A stretch of DNA of 64,000 nucleotides from Flavobacteriaceae bacterium MAR_2010_72 (GCA_003550275.1 QXCW01000002.1:930001-994000); one strand, 5' to 3'. Counted from the first letter of the stretch, positions 45,372-55,430 are shown. Notes: generated by a model not told the origin, from the letters alone. A program made the numbers and translations.

Positions 45372-45902
45372 ATGAGCAAAAAAGAAACCAAAAAGGAAAA
45401 AGACATTCCGGAGGTAGAAGAACAAGTAGCTGACACTCAAGTTGAAGAGCGTTCTGTTGAAGATCAATTAAAAGAAGATTTAGCAAAAGAGAAAGACAAG
45501 TTTATGAGACTCTTTGCCGAATTTGAAAACTATAAACGTCGTACCTCAAAAGAGCGTATCGATCTTTTTAAAACAGCAAGCCAAGACCTTATGGTGTCAT
45601 TGTTGCCTGTTTTGGATGATTTTGACAGAGCTTATATTGAGATTTCAAAAACTAAAGAAAAAGATCTTTTGAAAGGTGTTGAGCTTATCAACAATAAATT
45701 AAGAGACACTTTAAAAAATAAGGGGTTAGAGCTTGTTGAGGTAAAGCAAGGTGATGTTTTTAATGCAGATGACCATGAAGCGATTACTCAAATTCCTGCA
45801 CCTTCAGATGATTTGAAAGGAAAAATCATTGATGTTGTGGAGAAAGGATACAAACTTGGAGACAAGGTCATTCGCTTTCCAAAAGTGGTTATAGGACAAT
45901 AA
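45372..45902 (+). CDS. grpE: Nucleotide exchange factor GrpE
   Basis: About 176 residues from ATG 45372; the longer frame uses a TTG. An acidic, charged N-terminal coiled coil leads to FAEFENYKRRTSKERIDLFK and LLPVLDDFDRAYIE, then the beta domain DGVF-type segment NADDHEAITQIPAPSDDLKG and KVIRFPKVVIGQ, all GrpE hallmarks. It releases ADP from DnaK. Six bases separate it from dnaJ, forming a heat-shock operon with a promoter at 45302-45333. Confidence 0.95.
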   Translation: MSKKETKKEKDIPEVEEQVADTQVEERSVEDQLKEDLAKEKDKFMRLFAEFENYKRRTSKERIDLFKTASQDLMVSLLPVLDDFDRAYIEISKTKEKDLLKGVELINNKLRDTLKNKGLELVEVKQGDVFNADDHEAITQIPAPSDDLKGKIIDVVEKGYKLGDKVIRFPKVVIGQ

Positions 45903-45908
45903 TAAGAT

Positions 45909-47036
45909 ATGGCAAAAAGAGACTATTACGAGATACTAGGTATAGATAAATCAGCGTCTGCTGCAGAAATCAAAAAGGCTTACCGTAAAATGGCATTAAA
46001 ATACCATCCTGATAAAAATCCGGATGATAAAGAGGCTGAAACCAAATTTAAAGAAGCTGCAGAGGCTTATGAGGTGTTAAGCAATGCCGATAAAAAAGCA
46101 CGATACGACCAATTTGGACACCAGGCCTTTGAAGGTGCAGGTGGATTTGGCGGTGGCGGCATGAACATGGATGACATCTTTAGCCAATTTGGAGATATTT
46201 TTGGTGGTGCCTTTGGTGGTGGCGGCGGATTTTCTGGATTTGGCGGCGGTTTTGGTGGTGGTCAACGTCGTTCAAAAGGCAGTAATTTAAGGATTCGTGT
46301 GACCTTAACACTTGAAGAAATTGCAAATGGTGTTGAGAAAAAAATAAAAGTAAAGCGAAAAGTCCAAGCACCAGGTACAACTTATAAAACCTGTTCAACC
46401 TGTAATGGGGCAGGTCAAGTTACCCGAGTAACTAATACTATTTTAGGTCGCATGCAAACCTCTTCGCCTTGTCCTAGTTGTGGTGGTGCAGGTGAAACGA
46501 TCGATAAAAAACCAGCTGATGCTGATGCACAAGGATTAAAAGTGGCTGAAGAAACAGTTTCGGTAAAAATACCTGCTGGAGTGGTTGATGGTATGCAGCT
46601 TAAAGTAACAGGAAAAGGAAATGAAGCTCCAGGCAATGGTATTTCAGGAGATTTATTGGTTGCTATTCAAGAAGAAGAGCATCCCACTTTAAAGCGTGAA
46701 GGTGATAATTTGCACTATGATATGTATGTGAGTTTGCCAGACGCCGTTTTAGGCACATCTAAAGAAATAGATACTGTTACAGGAAAAGTTAGGATCAAGA
46801 TTGAAGCTGGAGTACAGTCTGGTAAAATATTGCGCTTACGGGGAAAAGGAATTCCAAGTATCAACGGTTATGGTAAAGGAGACTTGTTGGTTCACGTAAA
46901 CGTTTGGACCCCAAAAACACTCAATAATCAACAGCGTGAGTTTTTTGAAAGTATGAAGCATGATGACCATTTTGACCCCAAACCTGATAGCGGTGATAAA
47001 TCATTTTTTGAAAAAGTTAAGGATATGTTTTCTTAA
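45909..47036 (+). CDS. dnaJ: Chaperone DnaJ with a reduced zinc domain
   Basis: 375 residues. The J domain (1-70) contains HPD in [12 protein letters not shown] Gly/Phe-rich region (about 75-125) follows. The zinc region keeps only two of four CxxCxGxG motifs, CSTCNGAG and CPSCGGAG, which are motifs 2 and 3; motifs 1 and 4 are replaced by QAPGTTYKT and [13 protein letters not shown]. The C-terminal substrate-binding domains are complete. Zinc centre II, needed for DnaK cooperation, is therefore kept and centre I lost. I recall the same form in other flavobacterial DnaJ proteins. Confidence 0.95.
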   Translation: MAKRDYYEILGIDKSASAAEIKKAYRKMALKYHPDKNPDDKEAETKFKEAAEAYEVLSNADKKARYDQFGHQAFEGAGGFGGGGMNMDDIFSQFGDIFGGAFGGGGGFSGFGGGFGGGQRRSKGSNLRIRVTLTLEEIANGVEKKIKVKRKVQAPGTTYKTCSTCNGAGQVTRVTNTILGRMQTSSPCPSCGGAGETIDKKPADADAQGLKVAEETVSVKIPAGVVDGMQLKVTGKGNEAPGNGISGDLLVAIQEEEHPTLKREGDNLHYDMYVSLPDAVLGTSKEIDTVTGKVRIKIEAGVQSGKILRLRGKGIPSINGYGKGDLLVHVNVWTPKTLNNQQREFFESMKHDDHFDPKPDSGDKSFFEKVKDMFS

Positions 47037-47122
47037 GAAAGGGATTTTTTGAGAAAAAACACTATATTTGAATATCACTAATTAACTTTAGTGGTAATTT
47101 TTCTTTTTCATAGCAATTTTTT

Positions 47123-47160
47123 CCCATCCTTAATTTATTAAGGGTGGGTTTTGTTTTTTT
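47123..47160 (+). terminator. Terminator downstream of dnaJ
   Basis: CCCATCCTTAA (47123-47133) pairs with TTAAGGGTGGG (47138-47148) with one G-T pair, followed by a long T-rich run. Confidence 0.8.
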
Positions 47161-47260
47161 AGTCAAATTGTAAATATTGACTTCAATTTAAAGTTCGCTT
47201 TGGTAACATTTGATATCTTTACGACACTAATGTTTTAACTCTAATTAATTCATTTTATAT

Positions 47261-48187
47261 ATGAACGATTTATTAGTAGCTCAATCGGTTTCTAAAAACT
47301 TTGGAAACTTTAAAGCACTAAATAAGGTCTCCATTTCGGTTCCGAAAGGGAGTATTTTTGGACTTTTAGGCCCAAATGGAGCAGGAAAAACTACCTTGAT
47401 TCGCATTATCAACCAAATTACTATGCCTGATGAAGGCGAGGTGTTATTAGATGGAATGCCACTTCAATCGCATCATATCCGAGATATTGGGTATCTGCCA
47501 GAAGAGCGGGGTCTCTATAAATCCATGAAAGTTGGAGAGCAAGCCTTGTATTTGGCGCAATTAAAAGGTCTGTCAAAATCTGATGCCAAAGAACGCCTAA
47601 AATATTGGTTTGATAAACTGGACATAGGTGAGTGGTGGAACAAAAAGATTCAGGAATTAAGCAAAGGTCAGGCCCAAAAAATCCAGTTTGTGGTAACCGT
47701 TTTACATCGCCCCAAACTTTTGATTTTTGATGAGCCTTTTTCAGGGTTCGACCCGATAAATGCAAACCTAATTAAAGATGAAATCCTTCAATTGCGAGAT
47801 GAAGGTGCCACTGTTATTTTTTCAACACATCGTATGGAATCAGTTGAGGAGTTGTGCGATCATATTGCCTTAATTCATAAATCAAATAAAGTATTGGATG
47901 GTAATTTGAATGCGATTAAACGCGAATTTAAGACTAATACTTTTGAAGTCGGCCTTCAAACCAACACTCCAGAAGAAGTCACTAAAATTATAAATGAAAA
48001 GTTCGAGGTGCTACCAGCTACGTTCAAAAATCTAAATGATGATTTGAAACTTAATATTAAACTTAATGGTACAACCACGTCAAATGATTTGTTGTCCTTT
48101 TTGACTACGAAGGCTGAAGTACATCATTTTGTTGAGGTTATTCCGAGTGCTAATGATATTTTTATTCAAACCGTAAAAAATAACTAG
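47261..48187 (+). CDS. ABC transporter ATP-binding protein
   Basis: 308 residues. Walker A GPNGAGKTT, the signature LSKGQAQKI, Walker B LLIFDEPFSGFDP and the switch His in FSTHRMESVEEL are all present, with an extra C-terminal domain (about 225-308) typical of ABC-2 drug or sodium exporters. It pairs with the permease that starts one base after its stop. Confidence 0.95.
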   Translation: MNDLLVAQSVSKNFGNFKALNKVSISVPKGSIFGLLGPNGAGKTTLIRIINQITMPDEGEVLLDGMPLQSHHIRDIGYLPEERGLYKSMKVGEQALYLAQLKGLSKSDAKERLKYWFDKLDIGEWWNKKIQELSKGQAQKIQFVVTVLHRPKLLIFDEPFSGFDPINANLIKDEILQLRDEGATVIFSTHRMESVEELCDHIALIHKSNKVLDGNLNAIKREFKTNTFEVGLQTNTPEEVTKIINEKFEVLPATFKNLNDDLKLNIKLNGTTTSNDLLSFLTTKAEVHHFVEVIPSANDIFIQTVKNN

Positions 48188-48188
48188 A

Positions 48189-49502
48189 ATGAACCATTTA
48201 TCACTGATTATAAAACGGGAATATCTTACCAAGGTGAGAAACAAATCGTTCATTATTATGACGGTTTTAAGTCCGTTGATCATGATTGCCTTAATTGCAG
48301 TAGTGGCCTATTTGTCTCAATTGAATAATAATAAAAACCGCACGATTGCTGTATTGGATGAATCAGGATTGCTAAGCTCAATTTTTAAAAATTCAGATAA
48401 TATTACGTTTGATATACTGGCTGACATTTCACTTGAAAAGGCCATAGAACAAGTTAAGGCCAAAGAGATTTATGGTTTGCTTCATGTAGGAAAGCGTGAC
48501 GATTTAGAAAACATATCGAAACATATTAAATTCTATTCAGAAGAATCACCATCCTTAACCATCATCTCTGACTTGGAAAATAAATTGGAGGCCAAGCTTA
48601 CCGATCTAAAGCTTCAGATGAGCGGTGTTGATATTCAGAAAATACGAACATCTAAAACCAACGTTAATATTGCACAGGAAAGCTTTACAGGTGAAACCTC
48701 GTCCAAAATTGACAATGTCCTGAAGTTAGCATTTGGAGGTATTGCGGGCTATTTATTGTTTATGTTCATCATTATCTATGGCAACATGATCATGCGTAGT
48801 GTTATCGAAGAGAAGACAAGTAGGATTATTGAAGTTATCATTTCATCAGTTAAACCTATCCAGCTCATGATGGGGAAAATTATTGGGACTTCATTAGCAG
48901 GGATTACTCAATTTGTAATTTGGTTGATATTAGGTGGAATTGCCATGTTTATTCTTTCGGCCATATTTGGAATTGATCTGGCTCAAATGCAAACTCCCCA
49001 ACAGGAAATGATGCAACAGGCTATGAGTAATCCAGATAATCAGGAACAAATCCAGCAGGTGATGAACGCCTTTTTTAATCTGCCAATAGCCAATCTTATT
49101 GTTGCTTTTATCTTCTTTTTTATTGGAGGCTATTTGCTTTATAGTTCACTTTATGCAGCTATTGGAGCAGCGGTTGATAATGAAACCGATACCCAACAAT
49201 TTATGATGCCTATTTTAATGCCATTGATTTTGGCCGTTTACGTTGGGGTATTTACAGTGATTGAAGATCCGCATGGTACGGTTTCAACCGTGTTTTCGTT
49301 TATCCCCTTAACTTCTCCTGTGGTCATGTTAATGCGCATCCCTTTTGGTGTGCCTATTTGGCAACAATTGTTATCTTTAGGGTTGTTGATAGGTACATTT
49401 ATGTTCAGCGTCTGGTTCGCGGCAAAAATATATAGAGTTGGTATTTTAATGTATGGTAAAAAACCAAGTTATAAAGAATTGTATAAATGGTTAAGATATT
49501 AA
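48189..49502 (+). CDS. ABC-2 type permease (NatB-like)
   Basis: 437 residues. A first membrane helix (about 20-42) is followed by a large extracytoplasmic domain (about 43-170) and then five or more helices. EEKTSRIIEVIISSVKPIQLM is the ABC-2 permease motif that contacts the ATPase. It probably exports sodium or a small molecule. It lies between its ATPase and an MscS channel, one base from each. Confidence 0.92.
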   Translation: MNHLSLIIKREYLTKVRNKSFIIMTVLSPLIMIALIAVVAYLSQLNNNKNRTIAVLDESGLLSSIFKNSDNITFDILADISLEKAIEQVKAKEIYGLLHVGKRDDLENISKHIKFYSEESPSLTIISDLENKLEAKLTDLKLQMSGVDIQKIRTSKTNVNIAQESFTGETSSKIDNVLKLAFGGIAGYLLFMFIIIYGNMIMRSVIEEKTSRIIEVIISSVKPIQLMMGKIIGTSLAGITQFVIWLILGGIAMFILSAIFGIDLAQMQTPQQEMMQQAMSNPDNQEQIQQVMNAFFNLPIANLIVAFIFFFIGGYLLYSSLYAAIGAAVDNETDTQQFMMPILMPLILAVYVGVFTVIEDPHGTVSTVFSFIPLTSPVVMLMRIPFGVPIWQQLLSLGLLIGTFMFSVWFAAKIYRVGILMYGKKPSYKELYKWLRY

Positions 49503-49503
49503 G

Positions 49504-50391
49504 ATGGCACAAAATTTAGGAAAAATAGAAGAGGCAATCACTGAAAGCTCTATATGGGAGGAGTTTTTGAAGTTTCTCGATGTTGTTGTATATGAAAATG
49601 CAAAACAGACCATAGAGGTTAAGGTAGGCTATATTCTTCTGATCATTCTAATTTTAATTATTACCACCGTTTTGCTGCGTTGGATGAGAAAACTATTGAC
49701 GCGCAAGATGCCCAGGGAAGACAAGGTGAAGTTCAATACGGTGTTTTCATTTGCAAGATGGCTAGTTTATGTTATCGTCCTTTTAGTTGTATTAGATTCT
49801 GTTGGAATTGATGTTACGGCAGTTTTTGCAGCTTCTGCAGCCTTATTAATTGGTATTGGACTCGCATTACAAACCTTATTTCAGGATATTATTTCTGGGG
49901 TATTTATATTGGTAGACCAATCAGTTCATGTCGGTGATATCATTGAAATTGAAGGAAAAATTGGTCGTGTTGAAGAAATCAAATTGAGGACCACAAGAGC
50001 TACAACTTCAGATAATAAAGTGTTAGTTATTCCTAATCACCTATATCTAACCAATAGTTTATATAATTGGACGCAAAACGGAGCTACCACAAGGGAAGGT
50101 GTTACTGTTGGAGTTGCTTACGGAAGTGATGTGCAACTGGTTAAAAAATTGTTATTGAAGGCTGCCACCAATCACCCTGCTGTCTTGGAAGATCCACCGC
50201 CAACCGTATTATTTACGAATTTTGGAGATAGTTCGTTAGACTTTAAAGTTGTTTTCACGTTGAATGATAGTTTTAATGCGCGTTTTCCTCAAAGCGACAT
50301 CCGATTTGAGATCGACCGTTTATTTAGAGAACATAACGTTACAATACCATTCCCACAAAGAGATATTCATATTATAGAACAAAATAAATAA
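49504..50391 (+). CDS. Mechanosensitive channel, MscS family
   Basis: 295 residues. Three membrane helices; the pore helix is VFAASAALLIGIGLALQTLF, with the Ala/Gly pattern of MscS TM3. GVFILVDQSVHVGDIIEIEG and RVEEIKLRTTRATTSDNKVL form the beta domain. It opens on membrane tension to release solutes. Same operon as the ABC exporter and the regulator downstream. Confidence 0.92.
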   Translation: MAQNLGKIEEAITESSIWEEFLKFLDVVVYENAKQTIEVKVGYILLIILILIITTVLLRWMRKLLTRKMPREDKVKFNTVFSFARWLVYVIVLLVVLDSVGIDVTAVFAASAALLIGIGLALQTLFQDIISGVFILVDQSVHVGDIIEIEGKIGRVEEIKLRTTRATTSDNKVLVIPNHLYLTNSLYNWTQNGATTREGVTVGVAYGSDVQLVKKLLLKAATNHPAVLEDPPPTVLFTNFGDSSLDFKVVFTLNDSFNARFPQSDIRFEIDRLFREHNVTIPFPQRDIHIIEQNK

Positions 50392-50394
50392 GCA

Positions 50395-51558
50395 ATGCCC
50401 AAAATATTAGTAATAGAAGATGAAGCGGCTATTCGTCGTGTATTGGTTAAAATTCTTTCAGAAGAAAACGATGCTTATAGTGTAGATGAAGCTGAAGATG
50501 GATTATCTGGCGTAGAAAAAATAAAGAAGGAGGATTACGACCTTATCCTTTGTGATATCAAAATGCCTAAAATGGATGGTGTTGAGGTTTTAGAAGCTGT
50601 TAAAAAAATAAAACCTGAAATCCCTGTGGTTATGATCTCCGGACACGGTGATTTGGATACCGCGGTCAATACCATGCGCTTGGGAGCTTTTGATTATATA
50701 TCAAAACCACCAGATTTAAACCGATTATTAAATACCGTTCGTATCGCCTTAGATCGTAAGGAACTTGTTGTGGAAAACAAGATGCTCAAGAAAAAAGTGA
50801 GTAAAAATTATGAGATGGTAGGCGAAAGTAAGGCGCTATCCCTTATTAAATCTATGATTGAAAAAGTGGCGGCTACTGATGCTCGAGTCCTTATCACAGG
50901 GCCTAATGGGACTGGTAAAGAGCTTGTAGCACATTGGTTACATCAAAAAAGTGAACGATCCAATGGCCCATTAATTGAGGTCAATTGTGCTGCCATTCCG
51001 TCTGAATTGATTGAAAGTGAATTATTTGGTCATGTAAAAGGCGCATTTACGAGCGCCGTAAAAGATAGGGCAGGAAAATTTGAAGCCGCTAACGGTGGTA
51101 CCATATTTTTGGATGAAGTAGGTGATATGAGTCTATCGGCACAAGCAAAGGTACTTCGCGCATTACAGGAGAATAAAATTCAACGGGTTGGAAATGACAA
51201 GGACATCAAAGTTGATGTGCGTGTTGTTGCGGCCACGAATAAAGATCTCAAAAAGGAGATCGAAGAAAATCGTTTTAGAGAAGATCTCTACCATAGGTTA
51301 GCAGTAATCTTGATTCAGGTGCCACCATTGAATGATCGACGCGAAGATATTCCCTTATTAATTGACTATTTCACAAGTAAAATTGCTGAAGAACAAGGTA
51401 CGGCCAAAAAATCATTTTCCCCAAAAGCCATCAAACTTTTACAGGACTATGACTGGACGGGTAATATTAGAGAGCTTCGTAATGTAGTAGAACGGCTTAT
51501 AATTCTGGGTGAAAAAGAAGTCAGTGAAAATGACGTGAAATTGTTTGCTTCAAAATAA
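50395..51558 (+). CDS. Sigma-54-interacting response regulator lacking a Fis DNA-binding domain
   Basis: 387 residues. A receiver domain (1-120, phospho-acceptor Asp in LILCDIKMPKMDG) is joined to an AAA+ sigma-54 activator domain (about 140-380), with Walker A GPNGTGKE, GAFTSA in LFGHVKGAFTSAVKD, and Walker B GGTIFLDEVGDM. The chain stops after NIRELRNVVERLIILGEK, where NtrC proteins normally continue with a Fis helix-turn-helix. It could act from solution or through a partner. Fourth gene of the ABC-MscS operon; a terminator follows at 51564. Confidence 0.92.
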   Translation: MPKILVIEDEAAIRRVLVKILSEENDAYSVDEAEDGLSGVEKIKKEDYDLILCDIKMPKMDGVEVLEAVKKIKPEIPVVMISGHGDLDTAVNTMRLGAFDYISKPPDLNRLLNTVRIALDRKELVVENKMLKKKVSKNYEMVGESKALSLIKSMIEKVAATDARVLITGPNGTGKELVAHWLHQKSERSNGPLIEVNCAAIPSELIESELFGHVKGAFTSAVKDRAGKFEAANGGTIFLDEVGDMSLSAQAKVLRALQENKIQRVGNDKDIKVDVRVVAATNKDLKKEIEENRFREDLYHRLAVILIQVPPLNDRREDIPLLIDYFTSKIAEEQGTAKKSFSPKAIKLLQDYDWTGNIRELRNVVERLIILGEKEVSENDVKLFASK

Positions 51559-51563
51559 TCTTG

Positions 51564-51602
51564 AAGCTGTATGAAAACCCGAATATAGTTTCCATACAGC
51601 TT
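51564..51602. terminator. Terminator between the NtrC-like gene and a convergent gene
   Basis: AAGCTGTATG (51564-51573) pairs with CATACAGCTT (51593-51602), followed by T's into the convergent gene's stop at 51607. Confidence 0.75.
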
Positions 51603-51606
51603 TTTT

Positions 51607-52356
51607 TTAGTCTTCAAGGTCAAGCGTACTCAATACATTCATGTAATTGGTTGTTAAATCTTTTATGGACTTCAAATAATAGGTTTTAATTTCATCAACC
51701 GATTTTGAAATTAACTGATTTTCGGATTGTTTTAGACCATCTTCTTTAATCGTTGTCTTACTATTGAGTGCATGCAACGCATCATTGTACGCTTGAACAT
51801 GTTTTGTGATGGCAGCGTTGGTTTTTAGGATCAACTGCTGTTTTTCAACAACTAATTCTTCCTCTTTTTGTTTTGCTAATTGTGCTTTTAAAGCTTCCTG
51901 CTGGCGAATTAAGTTGTTTTGTTGCTGTTGTAAGCGCAATTGTTCCTTTTCTAAATCGGTAATTTGATAGTTAGTTGCAGCTGTTACATCCAACGAGGTA
52001 CAATAATCTAATTGCGTAATTATTTTTTGGGCATAATCTTTAGCCTTGGCAACAAAATACTGGGCATCATGCATTTTTTCAGTTCCCGGTACCTTCGATA
52101 ATTTTTCAATGCTCTCATACGTGTAGTTTTCTACACTTTCACAGTCACAGGTACTTAAAACGTTTTGAACCCGCTTAAATGCTTCCAACGATTTATCGGC
52201 ATAGTATTTTAAATGTGTGAAATTATTGGCTTCTAATGACGTTTTGGCATTATTAAAAGCATAAACGATGTGAGCTTGTGCGTCAGAACAACCTGATTGA
52301 GAAAAACTGGAAACGTAGGCACAAAACAAGAATAGAAAAAGGTAGATTCTTTTCAT
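51607..52356 (-). CDS. Exported coiled-coil protein, unknown function
   Basis: 249 residues with signal peptide MKRIYLFLFLFCAYVSSFSQ. The N-terminal part (25-115) is helical with several Cys (SGCSDAQ, TCDCESVEN, LDYCTSLD). A Gln/Leu/Lys coiled coil follows (about 120-170, LEKEQLRLQQQQNNLIRQQE), then another helical tail. No family is recognised. It is probably periplasmic or bound to the outer membrane and faces the NtrC-like gene. Confidence 0.72.
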   Translation of the reverse strand: MKRIYLFLFLFCAYVSSFSQSGCSDAQAHIVYAFNNAKTSLEANNFTHLKYYADKSLEAFKRVQNVLSTCDCESVENYTYESIEKLSKVPGTEKMHDAQYFVAKAKDYAQKIITQLDYCTSLDVTAATNYQITDLEKEQLRLQQQQNNLIRQQEALKAQLAKQKEEELVVEKQQLILKTNAAITKHVQAYNDALHALNSKTTIKEDGLKQSENQLISKSVDEIKTYYLKSIKDLTTNYMNVLSTLDLED

Positions 52357-52480
52357 AATAATTTGGGTTTAACATAAATAGGTTCGATAAAAATAACAAA
52401 AAAACCGATTAACCCATAAATATTTTAATAAACTTCAGGTTTGTACTATATTTAAAACTCAACTGAAGACATATACATTC

Positions 52481-53359
52481 ATGAAGCCAATAGACATCCA
52501 TTCGTTCAAAATTACAGAGAAAATTCAATTAGCTAAACTCCCAACACGTCTGGATTTAGGTACTTCGGAAAAGAAGGTGGAAAAGGAATTGAAATCGGTT
52601 AGAAAGCAACTTGGAAAATTGCAGGATACCATGTATGCCCATGGGAAGTACGCTGTCTTGGTCTGTTTGCAGGGCATGGATACTTCTGGAAAAGATAGTT
52701 TGATCAGAGAAGTCTTTAAAGATTTTAATTCACGTGGTATTATAGTGCATAGCTTTAAAGTGCCAACCGAATTGGAACGCAATCACGACTATATATGGCG
52801 ACACTATATTGCGTTGCCATCTAGAGGAAAGTTTGGAATTTTCAATCGTACCCATTATGAAAATGTCTTGGTCACAAGGGTGCATCCCGAATATATTTTG
52901 GGTGAAAATATACCATCGGTGAATTCCATTGAAGATATCAATGACGCCTTCTGGGCTGAACGTTTTGAACAGATCAACAATTTTGAACAACATATTGCCG
53001 AGAATGGGACGCTTATTTTTAAATTCTTTTTAAACCTTTCTAAAGCAGAGCAAAAGCACCGACTTCTACGTCGATTGGAAAAACAGGAAAAAAACTGGAA
53101 ATTTTCGCCAGGCGATCTTGAAGAACGTAAACTATGGAATCAATATCAAGCCTGTTATGAAGATGCGATTAACAGAACTTCAAAGCCTCATGCGCCTTGG
53201 TTTGCTATCCCGGCCGATGATAAAGCGACAGCGCGTTATATAGTGGCACGAATTCTTTACGATACCTTGAGTACCTATACGGATATTCAAGAACCCGAAT
53301 TGGACGATGACATCAAAGCCAATTTAGAACTTTACAAACAGCAATTAGAACAAGAATAA
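52481..53359 (+). CDS. Polyphosphate kinase 2 (PPK2) family protein
   Basis: 292 residues. The P-loop is GMDTSGKDS at 65-73 and the lid region includes FNRTHYENVLVTRVHPE, followed by EQHIAENGTLIFKFFLNL. These are PPK2 hallmarks: the enzyme uses polyphosphate to phosphorylate nucleotides (NDP or NMP). The subclass is not certain; a short single-domain form like this fits the class I or class III groups. Confidence 0.9.
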   Translation: MKPIDIHSFKITEKIQLAKLPTRLDLGTSEKKVEKELKSVRKQLGKLQDTMYAHGKYAVLVCLQGMDTSGKDSLIREVFKDFNSRGIIVHSFKVPTELERNHDYIWRHYIALPSRGKFGIFNRTHYENVLVTRVHPEYILGENIPSVNSIEDINDAFWAERFEQINNFEQHIAENGTLIFKFFLNLSKAEQKHRLLRRLEKQEKNWKFSPGDLEERKLWNQYQACYEDAINRTSKPHAPWFAIPADDKATARYIVARILYDTLSTYTDIQEPELDDDIKANLELYKQQLEQE

Positions 53360-53440
53360 ATTCAAGTTTTAAGTTTTCTTTCACAACTTAAAACATCCAT
53401 TAATAGTATTTTTAAACATTAAAATTAAAACCATCAATTT

Positions 53441-54844
53441 ATGAAGCAGTTCATCTGTATTATATGTCTTTTTGTATCCTTAAGCAGTTTTGGTCAGTCT
53501 GATGCCGAAGTTATGGATCAGATTTATTCAACCGCACTAACTAAAGGAAAAAGTTATGAATGGTTGGATCATTTGTCTAATCAAATCGGCGGACGCCTTT
53601 CTGGGTCTTTAAATGCTGAACGAGCGGTGGAATATACCAAAGCCGAATTGGAACAATTGGGACTGGATAAAGTTTGGTTACAACCTGTGATGGTGCCAAG
53701 ATGGGTGAGAGGCGCTCCAGAATTCGCCTATATTGAAACCGCACCGGGAAAAACCACAACCGTTAATATCTGTGCCTTGGGAGGATCAATTGCAACCCCA
53801 GGTGGCGGTGTAAAAGCGAATATTATTGAAGTAAAAAGTATTGAAGAAGTCGGACAACTCGGTCGCGAAGCCATTGAAGGCAAGATTGTATTTTTTAACC
53901 GACCTATGCAAGCTGATTTGATACATACCTTTGAAGCGTATGGGGGCTGTGTGGACCAACGCGGTTCGGGGGCAAAAGAGGCCGCAAAATTTGGTGCAGT
54001 TGGAGTGATAGTACGATCCATGAATTTACGCCTTGACGATTTTCCGCATACAGGCGGGATGAGTTATGGCGATTTACCAAGTTCGCAATATATTCCTGCG
54101 GCAGCAATTAGTACCAATGATGCCGAATTGTTGAGTAGCATGCTCCAGTTGGATAAGGATATAAAGTTTTTCTTTCGTCAAAATTGCCAACAATTAAAGG
54201 ATGTACTATCGTATAATGTCATCGGTGAGATTACAGGGAGTGAGTTTCCTAATGAATATATCATTGTGGGTGGTCATCTGGATTCTTGGGATCTAGGCGA
54301 TGGTTCGCATGATGACGGTGCAGGATGTGTTCAATCTATGGAAGTTTTAAGACTTTTAAAGGAAATAGGAATCAAACCTAAACGAAGTATCCGAGTGGTA
54401 TTATTTATGAACGAAGAAAACGGATTACGAGGTGGTAACAAATATGCCGAAGAAGCTAAACAAAAGGGCGAGCGCCACATTTTTGCTTTAGAAAGTGATT
54501 CGGGTGGTTTTACACCAAGAGGTTTTAGTTTTGATTGTAGTGAGGCTGTATTTAATAAGGTTTTAGGTTGGCGAGCTCTTTTTAAACCCTATTTAATCCA
54601 TTATTTTGAAAAGGGCGGAAGTGGTGCTGATATCGGTCCGTTAAAAGATGAGAATATAGTTTTGGCGGGCTTGCGTCCAGACTCACAGCGGTACTTTGAT
54701 TACCATCATGCTAGTAATGATACCTTTGATGCGGTCAATAAAAGAGAATTGGAGTTAGGTGCTGCAACTATGACCTCATTGGTTTATTTATTTGATAAAT
54801 ACGGAACATCGACCATTACCAATACAGAAACCATAAAGAACTAA
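53441..54844 (+). CDS. Secreted M28-family aminopeptidase with PA-type insert
   Basis: 467 residues with signal peptide MKQFICIICLFVSLSSFGQ. The two-zinc peptidase domain shows VGGHLDSWDLGDGSHDDGAG (His and Asp ligands), FMNEENGLRGG (Glu-Glu) and DYHHASNDTFDAV near the end (last His). A segment between about 120 and 240 (GGGVKANIIEV, AVGVIVRSMN) is like a protease-associated domain. It cleaves amino acids from peptides in the periplasm or medium. It leads a three-gene operon with the next two genes. Confidence 0.92.
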   Translation: MKQFICIICLFVSLSSFGQSDAEVMDQIYSTALTKGKSYEWLDHLSNQIGGRLSGSLNAERAVEYTKAELEQLGLDKVWLQPVMVPRWVRGAPEFAYIETAPGKTTTVNICALGGSIATPGGGVKANIIEVKSIEEVGQLGREAIEGKIVFFNRPMQADLIHTFEAYGGCVDQRGSGAKEAAKFGAVGVIVRSMNLRLDDFPHTGGMSYGDLPSSQYIPAAAISTNDAELLSSMLQLDKDIKFFFRQNCQQLKDVLSYNVIGEITGSEFPNEYIIVGGHLDSWDLGDGSHDDGAGCVQSMEVLRLLKEIGIKPKRSIRVVLFMNEENGLRGGNKYAEEAKQKGERHIFALESDSGGFTPRGFSFDCSEAVFNKVLGWRALFKPYLIHYFEKGGSGADIGPLKDENIVLAGLRPDSQRYFDYHHASNDTFDAVNKRELELGAATMTSLVYLFDKYGTSTITNTETIKN

Positions 54845-54848
54845 ATCT

Positions 54849-55430
54849 ATGAAAATGCTTACTTCACTTTGCCTGTTTTGTTTCCTATGTATAGGTCATG
54901 CACAAGACAATCAACTTCCTTATTACGAAATTCCTGAAGCTTCAGAACACTATACTGCCGGAACAGTGGCGGCACGTACTATTGATGGATTGGGATTTAG
55001 GTATTATTGGGCTACTCAAGGCTTAAGAGATGAGGATTTAAATTATAGACCTAATGATGAGGCACGTGCCACCATTGAAACCATTGATCATATTTATGGC
55101 CTGTCCAAAGTTATTGTGAATTCAGCATTGCAAAAACCGAATATTCGCGGGGAGGAAGAACCAGAACTGGCTTTTGCCGACAAGCGAAAGCAAACCCTTA
55201 TCAATTTTAAAACCGCTGCAGATATTTTAAGAGAAGCGGAGGATCTCACGCAATTCAAGATTGTTTTTCAAAGTGATAATGGCACTTCAGAATTTCCGTT
55301 TTGGAATAATCTCAATGGTCCAATCGGTGATGCACTTTGGCATTGTGGGCAAGTGGTGTTGTTAAGACGTTCTTCAGGAAATCCGTTTAATTCTAAAGTC
55401 AGTGTCTTTTCCGGAAAAGTGAGAAACTAA
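54849..55430 (+). CDS. Exported DinB-like protein
   Basis: 193 residues with signal peptide MLTSLCLFCFLCIGHAQ (after the initial MK). The helical part YYWATQGLRDEDLNYRP, ETIDHIYGLSKVIVN and GDALWHCGQVVLLRRSSG resembles DinB-type four-helix proteins, which usually bind a metal with three His; two His are clear (DHIYG, WHCGQ). Being exported is unusual for the family. It follows the peptidase by four bases and overlaps the next gene by one base. Confidence 0.75.
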   Translation: MKMLTSLCLFCFLCIGHAQDNQLPYYEIPEASEHYTAGTVAARTIDGLGFRYYWATQGLRDEDLNYRPNDEARATIETIDHIYGLSKVIVNSALQKPNIRGEEEPELAFADKRKQTLINFKTAADILREAEDLTQFKIVFQSDNGTSEFPFWNNLNGPIGDALWHCGQVVLLRRSSGNPFNSKVSVFSGKVRN

